A DNA stretch of 10,395 nucleotides from Ichthyophonus hoferi (Eukaryota; Opisthokonta; Ichthyosporea; Ichthyophonida; Ichthyophonidae), in assembly GCA_002751075.1 (NCBI GenBank), contig NAOQ01000124.1:133805-144199 (forward strand), written 5' to 3'. The notes beneath the pieces were generated by a model. The model was not told where the DNA came from. It saw nothing but the letters and a program-made list of their open reading frames with translations, and did not search any database. The first letter of the stretch is position 1. The number at the start of each line of letters is the position of its first letter. Positions 6,532 to 10,395 of this stretch are shown here, one piece after another. Made by a program: the position numbers and the translations under genes.

Positions 6532-9500
6532 GTATGTTCATTCGTTTATTATTCCTTAAAAGTTTTCTCCCTGTAGGTATATATATATTGTACTTACAGA
6601 TTGTCTGCTATATTGATTCATACATTTCATACATTGCTTTGATATGTAAAATATTGTCAAGCTACCTTTTTAAACATACTGTATTTATGTAATGAGGTTT
6701 TCATTTTATCACATTTTTTTCTATTCTTTATGCCACACTACCATATTGTACCCCAATAGATTATAAATATCGCCTCAAAAGAAGAAATAAACCTTATGTA
6801 CAAACTATAAACTAGGGTTTATTGCTACCTTATATGATAAGTGGTAGGCTTCTATGCTATCTCAATGTTATATTAGTATTTTATTTTTGACTAACTGAAT
6901 ACTACGATGTATGAGAATTATATATCGGGTTGTAGTCATTGAATTGAGAAGCTAAATGTAAAGCCTGTATGATATAGGAGAGAGGGAAGAGAAAAGATTT
7001 ATTAAGATTACATAAAGAGCTGGGCTATATTTCAAGAAGAAAAAGGTATCTTGACCCATGTAATATGTAAACTGTCGCTTTATAGTACATATATGTAGAT
7101 GATACCTGTCAAACACAATTGAATTTATATATAGTATAAATGAAGTTATATGTATAGGATAATAATAGTGATAAAAAATAAAAATAAAACCATCTTACCA
7201 CTCACTACATATTTCTAGACAGTATCAACTGTATAGCTGAAATACAACAATAATACAGAAAGGAATAAAAAACATGATATTATAGTAATTGTATTACCCC
7301 TCTGTAACTATAGCATATATTGTGCTATTTTCATTACTTTACTATAGTTGCAACGTACATATTATAGTAATTGTAGTATCTTACTATAAATAAAACATAC
7401 ATACTACACTATAACCCTACTATACTATACTAATTTGATTGCCTTTCTATACAGAATATTCCAATCTTTGATTTTGTAGAGATAAGATATGGTAGGTATG
7501 CAGGAAATATTAGGGCCACTACTCAGCAGAGAGCAGATAACGACGTGTCAAATGATATCCCATCCATCGATATTGTCTACACTTGGGTCAATGGAAGTGA
7601 TTCTAAACTGATTTCAGGTATATTTATCTCTCTTAGCTACTAGTCTATATATTGTATTGTACTATAGTATATTGTAATACAGTGTCTTGTATTATAGTAT
7701 TATAGTGTATTGCATTATAGTATTATAGTGTATTGTATTATAGTGTATTGTATTATAGTATTAAAGTGTATTATATTATAGTGTATTGTATTATAGTACT
7801 TATTGATTTTTATAAACCCATAGATGTCTTGATAGGTGGGCATATATATACCCTATTAGGTTAAATGCTTAGAGTATGCTTATATTTATATTTTTTTTTT
7901 TTGGTTGATTAAATGTAGTAATTAACTTGTCAGCTACCCTTCCTTGCCTCTATTGTGTACTGCAATATTCTGGAATAGTCTGGAATATTTTTTATGACAC
8001 TATCTTATATACATACATTTTTTTCTTTCTCTCTTATTTTCCCCCTTTCTAAGTATAAATAAGTGGTTTCATTGACCTAAAATACGGTATATGCATATAT
8101 ATATATATATATTTAATTCTTTTTTCTAAGCGAAGCACTCAAACATCCCTCCAACTGGGTGGGTGGATAGATCTAGGCCTATCTCTAATCTAATAATGTC
8201 TAATAATTATAGCTTATAACTTTATGTTGCTGTTATTATTGATGCATACCATCTATATTTGGCTTATTGTTTTTCACCTTGTCATTGTGTGACCCAAGCA
8301 GGGATGTGTTATGCACATTTTCTTGCATAATACTAACCAATTATTATCTTAAGCTCTTGAAGACTTAAAACGTCAATTAGCCCATGAAAATGAAGAAGAA
8401 TTAGAAGGTATTTATAGCTACCAATTATTTCGTGCTTATTTCCACTCTCCTAGTTTCCATTTCTAGCCTCTCTGTCATCCAATACAATATATGGGTACGT
8501 GTGGTCGGCCATAAGATAATATGATGTGATATAGTATGCTATAATATGATATGTTAGGTTATAATATGATATAGTATGATATGGTATGGTAGGATAAGAT
8601 GTAATATGTTATAGTATGATAAGATAGGATAGGGTATGGTATAGTATATTAAGATAAGATATAGTATGCCGACATGTAATGTGTTTTAGTGTGATCTAGT
8701 ATTATTATTGAGTATGATATATTGAGATAGATATATAAAGATATATTAAGATATATTAAGATATTGGATGGTGGGCTATGCGATAGAATGTAATTAAACA
8801 GTTACGCTGGGAATAAATCGGATTTAATGTAATATGCTATATAATATTCTTATAAAATATGGAAATATTATGATTAAGATTTGTATTGAATGAAGTTTGT
8901 TTGCATTTATTTAATATTTTGCTTTTAATTGCAGTTGTTATTCATAATTATGCAAATGATGCCTGTAATACAGTGAGGTGATAACTACAACAAACACAGT
9001 AGGATAATAACTAATGTAATGTAAGCAGATGTAGACAATAACCGCAGATCACCTATGCAGGGGATATTGTAAATGAGAATTACATTGAATATGACGAACC
9101 ACTACAAGATATCTTTTCTCCCAGTCGTTTTTCAGGTAAGTATTTCAACTGAAACAACCTTCTTGCACATCGAAATATATATATACATCTGTACTGTCAT
9201 ACTGTTATACATAAATACATACACAATTCCATGAATGCATACATACGTATATTTTTTTATTTACTTAATTTAATAGTAAAATTATGTACCAATGATTAGA
9301 ATATATTAAATTCCTTCAATATAATATTACCACCTATTAGTTGGCCTGTATGATGGTAGGAAAATCCAATATAGGCATCTATATGTCTGTCAATAATGTG
9401 TGTAATATAATACTATATATGTATGTAAATACATTGGATAAAAACCCCTCATAATAATCATATGAGTTGAAGTTGTGTGTATGTATGTATTTATGTATGT

Positions 9501-10303
9501 TGGTATAGTGTAGTTGCATGTTTAAGCTTTGAATGTTAGAAAGAGATATATACAAATAGAGAAAATAACTGAACAATTACAATGCGATAGACGAATGTGT
9601 AGAGAAAAGCAACTAGGCATTGTAGATTTAATACTGATTTAAGAATACAATTGGCTAATAATTTTTTAAAATAAATAAATCATTCAATAAAGGTCCATAG
9701 TATGTTAACAACTACTTAATGATTTTCAATAAAGATGTATAGGAGGATTGTTCCTTAATAATACTAATCCAACACAGTGAGTGGGTGATAAGTAACCTTT
9801 ACTAAGCATACGTACTAGATTGTAACTTATCATACTATATTATATAAGCAATACAGTAATACTTATTGGTAAGGATTAATTTACTCCTTAATAATGGTGT
9901 TGTAGAGATAATTTAAAAATTAATTCACCAATCACAACTTCAGTTTACTTGCAAGGATATTTATAATGCAATTATATATATAATACAAGTATAAATATGA
10001 AGAAATCTAGATGGAAATGAATACAATTAACTCTGTAGTGGGTGTAGGTATTACTGCTGCCATTAGGTTGTCGGAGAGGTGGAGGCGAACTCGGTTACTA
10101 ACATTTGATTGATGGAATGTCACAGATAAAGGGGAGCTGCGCTATTCGTTACGATCTATTGAACGGTTTGCCCCATGGGTGCGTCATATATATATAGTAA
10201 CCAATGGCCAGATCCCATCTTGGCTTAATTTGGATAATCCTAAAATATCTGTCGTATCACATAAGGATATATTTGTTAATCAAAGTCATCTTCCCACCTT
10301 TAG
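6403..10303 (+). CDS. GNPTAB: GNPTAB-like GlcNAc-1-phosphotransferase alpha/beta subunit (Stealth family), N-terminal part
   Basis: Predicted Golgi membrane enzyme that transfers GlcNAc-1-phosphate from UDP-GlcNAc to mannose on lysosomal hydrolases, the first step of the mannose-6-phosphate tag. Exons: 6403-6531, 7455-7617, 8354-8407, 8935-8972, 9048-9135, 10126-10303, giving 216 residues in frame; a variant of exons 4-5 gives 209. Order: basic cytosolic tail 1-23, signal anchor about 24-41, Stealth region 1 with [11 protein letters not shown] at 82-92, a spacer of about 60 residues, then region 2 from SRF at 154-156 through [10 protein letters not shown] and [13 protein letters not shown] to the window edge. 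Sequons NGS and NQS match positions of human sequons. The start is the first ATG after an in-frame TAA at 6382-6384, with A at -3. Human GNPTAB has about 235 residues between SD and SRF, so spacer-1 is much shorter here. Regions 3-4 and the protease site lie beyond the window. Confidence 0.92.
6532..7454 (+). other. GNPTAB intron 1 (923 nt)
   Basis: Phase 0 intron, donor GTATGT, branch-site candidate ACTAAT at 7428-7433, then TTGCCTTTCTATACAG. Its last 180 bases hold several direct and inverted copies of TTATAGTAA. I see no gene or RNA in the remainder. Confidence 0.86.
7277..7389. repeat. Direct and inverted copies of a TTATAGTAA module
   Basis: ATATTATAGTAATTGTA occurs exactly at 7277-7293 and 7359-7375. 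The second copy forms a perfect 9-bp hairpin, arms TTATAGTAA 7362-7370 and TTACTATAA 7381-7389 with a 10-base loop. A near copy of the reverse arm, TTACTATAG, is at 7339-7347. Confidence 0.8.
7455..7617 (+). CDS. GNPTAB: GNPTAB exon 2: lumenal stem and Stealth conserved region 1
   Basis: Phase 0 start after CTATACAG. Residues 44-97 run from NIPIFDF through a linker to [15 protein letters not shown] and SKLIS, ending with one base (phase 1) at donor GTATAT. [12 protein letters not shown] is the Stealth region 1 signature; human GNPTAB has IDVVYTWVNGTD, with Trp 81 matching Trp 87 here. The match fixes the reading frame and the family. Confidence 0.94.
7647..7800. repeat. Minisatellite based on GTGTATTGTATTATA
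   Basis: About 150 bases of imperfect tandem copies: a 15-base core, sometimes with an extra TATTATAG block of eight bases. At least six partial copies are visible. It shares the ATTATAGT word with the module in intron 1. Confidence 0.85.
8094..8112. repeat. AT dinucleotide run
   Basis: Short AT repeat preceded by ATGC in GNPTAB intron 2. Confidence 0.85.
8331..8337 (+). promoter_or_regulatory. TACTAAC branch site of GNPTAB intron 2
   Basis: Perfect match to the UACUAAC consensus; the branch A at 8336 is 17 nt before the acceptor G at 8353, a usual distance. Confidence 0.7.
8354..8407 (+). CDS. GNPTAB: GNPTAB exon 3: charged helix after region 1
   Basis: CT completes Ala, then [17 protein letters not shown], ending on one base (phase 1) at donor GTATTT. 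It corresponds to the human stretch LLKELQQVREQMEEEQ that follows the region 1 signature; both look like an acidic amphipathic helix. Frame is kept with both neighbours. Confidence 0.87.
8514..8669. repeat. Degenerate GATATAGTAT-type tandem repeat
   Basis: About 155 bases built from five-base steps such as GATAT, AGTAT and GGTAT; the word GATATAGTATG recurs near 8528, 8568 and 8658. The + strand holds almost no C here, a strong strand asymmetry. Confidence 0.8.
8738..8765. repeat. AAGATATATT decamer tandem repeat
   Basis: Nearly three head-to-tail copies of a 10-base unit, just downstream of the GATAT-rich array. Confidence 0.8.
8935..8972 (+). CDS. GNPTAB: GNPTAB exon 4, small, 3' end uncertain
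   Basis: The acceptor at 8931-8934 is strong and the phase fits: TT completes Val, then [12 protein letters not shown] before donor GTGAGG. The frame closes with TGA at 8979, so the exon must end before that. An alternative donor GTAATA at 8965 would make it a 30-nt exon ending in phase 1. Skipping it entirely could also keep frame. I do not recognise this peptide; it lies in the variable spacer. Confidence 0.6.
9048..9135 (+). CDS. GNPTAB: GNPTAB exon 5: end of spacer and start of region 2 (SRF)
   Basis: Reads [29 protein letters not shown], ending on one base (phase 1) at perfect donor GTAAGT. DI-S-x-SRF matches human DISASRF just before region 2. The 3' end is secure. The 5' end could be 9048 (after CCGCAG, phase 0) or 9061 (after TATGCAG), the latter pairing with the exon 4 donor at 8965 and giving a Trp-Asp junction like human LLWDLS. 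Confidence 0.8.
9475..9502. repeat. Short GTAT tetranucleotide repeat
   Basis: A few copies of GTAT with one interruption, the same unit as the large repeat at the window end. Confidence 0.8.
10096..10102 (+). promoter_or_regulatory. TACTAAC branch site of GNPTAB intron 5
   Basis: Perfect UACUAAC consensus with branch A at 10101, 24 nt before the acceptor G at 10125. Confidence 0.75.
10126..10303 (+). CDS. GNPTAB: GNPTAB exon 6: Stealth conserved region 2
   Basis: AT completes Asp, then [38 protein letters not shown], a [11 protein letters not shown] segment and NQSHLPTF, ending with AG of a probable Ser codon (phase 2) at donor GTAATT. This is the first half of the nucleotide-sugar transferase fold shared by GNPTAB and bacterial Stealth capsule enzymes. 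The block [15 protein letters not shown] is, from memory, identical to human. NQS is a sequon where human has NLS. Confidence 0.96.
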
Positions 10304-10395
10304 GTAATTGCCTATGTATTTATGTATGTATGTATGTGTGTATGTATGTATGTATGTATGTATGTATGTATGTATGTATGTATGTATGTATGTAT
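10304..10395 (+). other. Start of GNPTAB intron 6, cut by the window end
   Basis: Phase 2 donor GTAATT, then only a few unique bases before the TATG repeat. Confidence 0.85.
10313..10395. repeat. TATG/GTAT tetranucleotide microsatellite
   Basis: About 20 almost perfect copies of TATG run to the end of the window and presumably beyond. It is the reverse complement of the CATA repeats in the kinase gene. Confidence 0.97.

Larger units (their letters stand above)
7618..8353 (+). other. GNPTAB intron 2 (736 nt)
   Basis: Phase 1 intron with donor GTATAT, a perfect TACTAAC branch site at 8331-8337, and acceptor TATCTTAAG. It contains the ATTATAGTGT minisatellite near its 5' end and an AT run at 8094-8112. 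No exon seen. Confidence 0.86.
8408..8934 (+). other. GNPTAB intron 3 (527 nt)
   Basis: Phase 1 intron with donor GTATTT and a strong T-rich acceptor GCTTTTAATTGCAG. Its middle is two A+T-rich tandem repeats. No exon seen in it, though very small exons could be missed. Confidence 0.8.
9136..10125 (+). other. GNPTAB intron 5 (990 nt)
   Basis: Phase 1 intron with donor GTAAGT and a perfect TACTAAC at 10096-10102 before acceptor GTCACAG. Most is A+T-rich with a small TATG run at 9475-9502; 10028-10100 is distinctly richer in G and C. No exon is called in it; the - strand open frame at 9379-9576 has no motif. Confidence 0.85.

Noticed and set aside
10070-10105. tRNA-like B box on the - strand (AGTTCGCCTCC)
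   Set aside because: The flanking bases do not form a T-stem, the conserved A of the loop is missing and no A box lies at a suitable distance.

Overview
The window is eukaryotic nuclear DNA. It is very A+T rich, full of simple repeats, and its coding sequence is split into short exons by GT-AG introns of about 75 to 1170 nt. I find two unrelated host genes in tandem on the + strand and no mobile element, RNA gene, CRISPR array or bacterial-type operon. The organism cannot be named from this. A GNPTAB homologue very close to the human enzyme points to an animal or an animal-like/amoeboid relative, while the kinase resembles plant CDKC/Ctk1 as much as animal CDK12, so I leave the phylum open.

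Layout: 1-619 is the end of an intron with a TTA repeat and a CATA repeat. 620-5063 holds the last six exons of a CDK12/13-type (CDKC/Ctk1 clade) cyclin-dependent kinase, from just after the catalytic loop to the stop codon; the N-lobe and HRD motif lie upstream of the window. 5064-6402 is the 3' UTR plus the intergenic gap, with several AATAAA signals. 6403-10303 holds the first six exons of a GNPTAB-like gene (GlcNAc-1-phosphotransferase alpha/beta subunit, Stealth family): cytosolic N-terminus, signal anchor, Stealth conserved region 1, a short spacer and the start of conserved region 2. 10304-10395 is the next intron, which turns at once into a TATG repeat that runs off the end.

The two genes have no known shared pathway: one is a nuclear kinase for the RNA polymerase II C-terminal domain, the other a Golgi enzyme that starts the mannose-6-phosphate tag on lysosomal hydrolases. 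All exon joins I propose keep frame: six kinase exons give 193 residues plus a partial first codon, and the GNPTAB exons give 216 residues (or 209 in an alternative model) plus a partial last codon.

The points most worth a second look are the very short spacer in the GNPTAB homologue, the kinase that stops soon after its HE motif, a splice acceptor sitting directly on a CATA microsatellite, near-perfect TACTAAC branch sites in the GNPTAB introns, and a recurring TTATAGTAA inverted-repeat module. I saw nothing that looks like a wholly new biological system.
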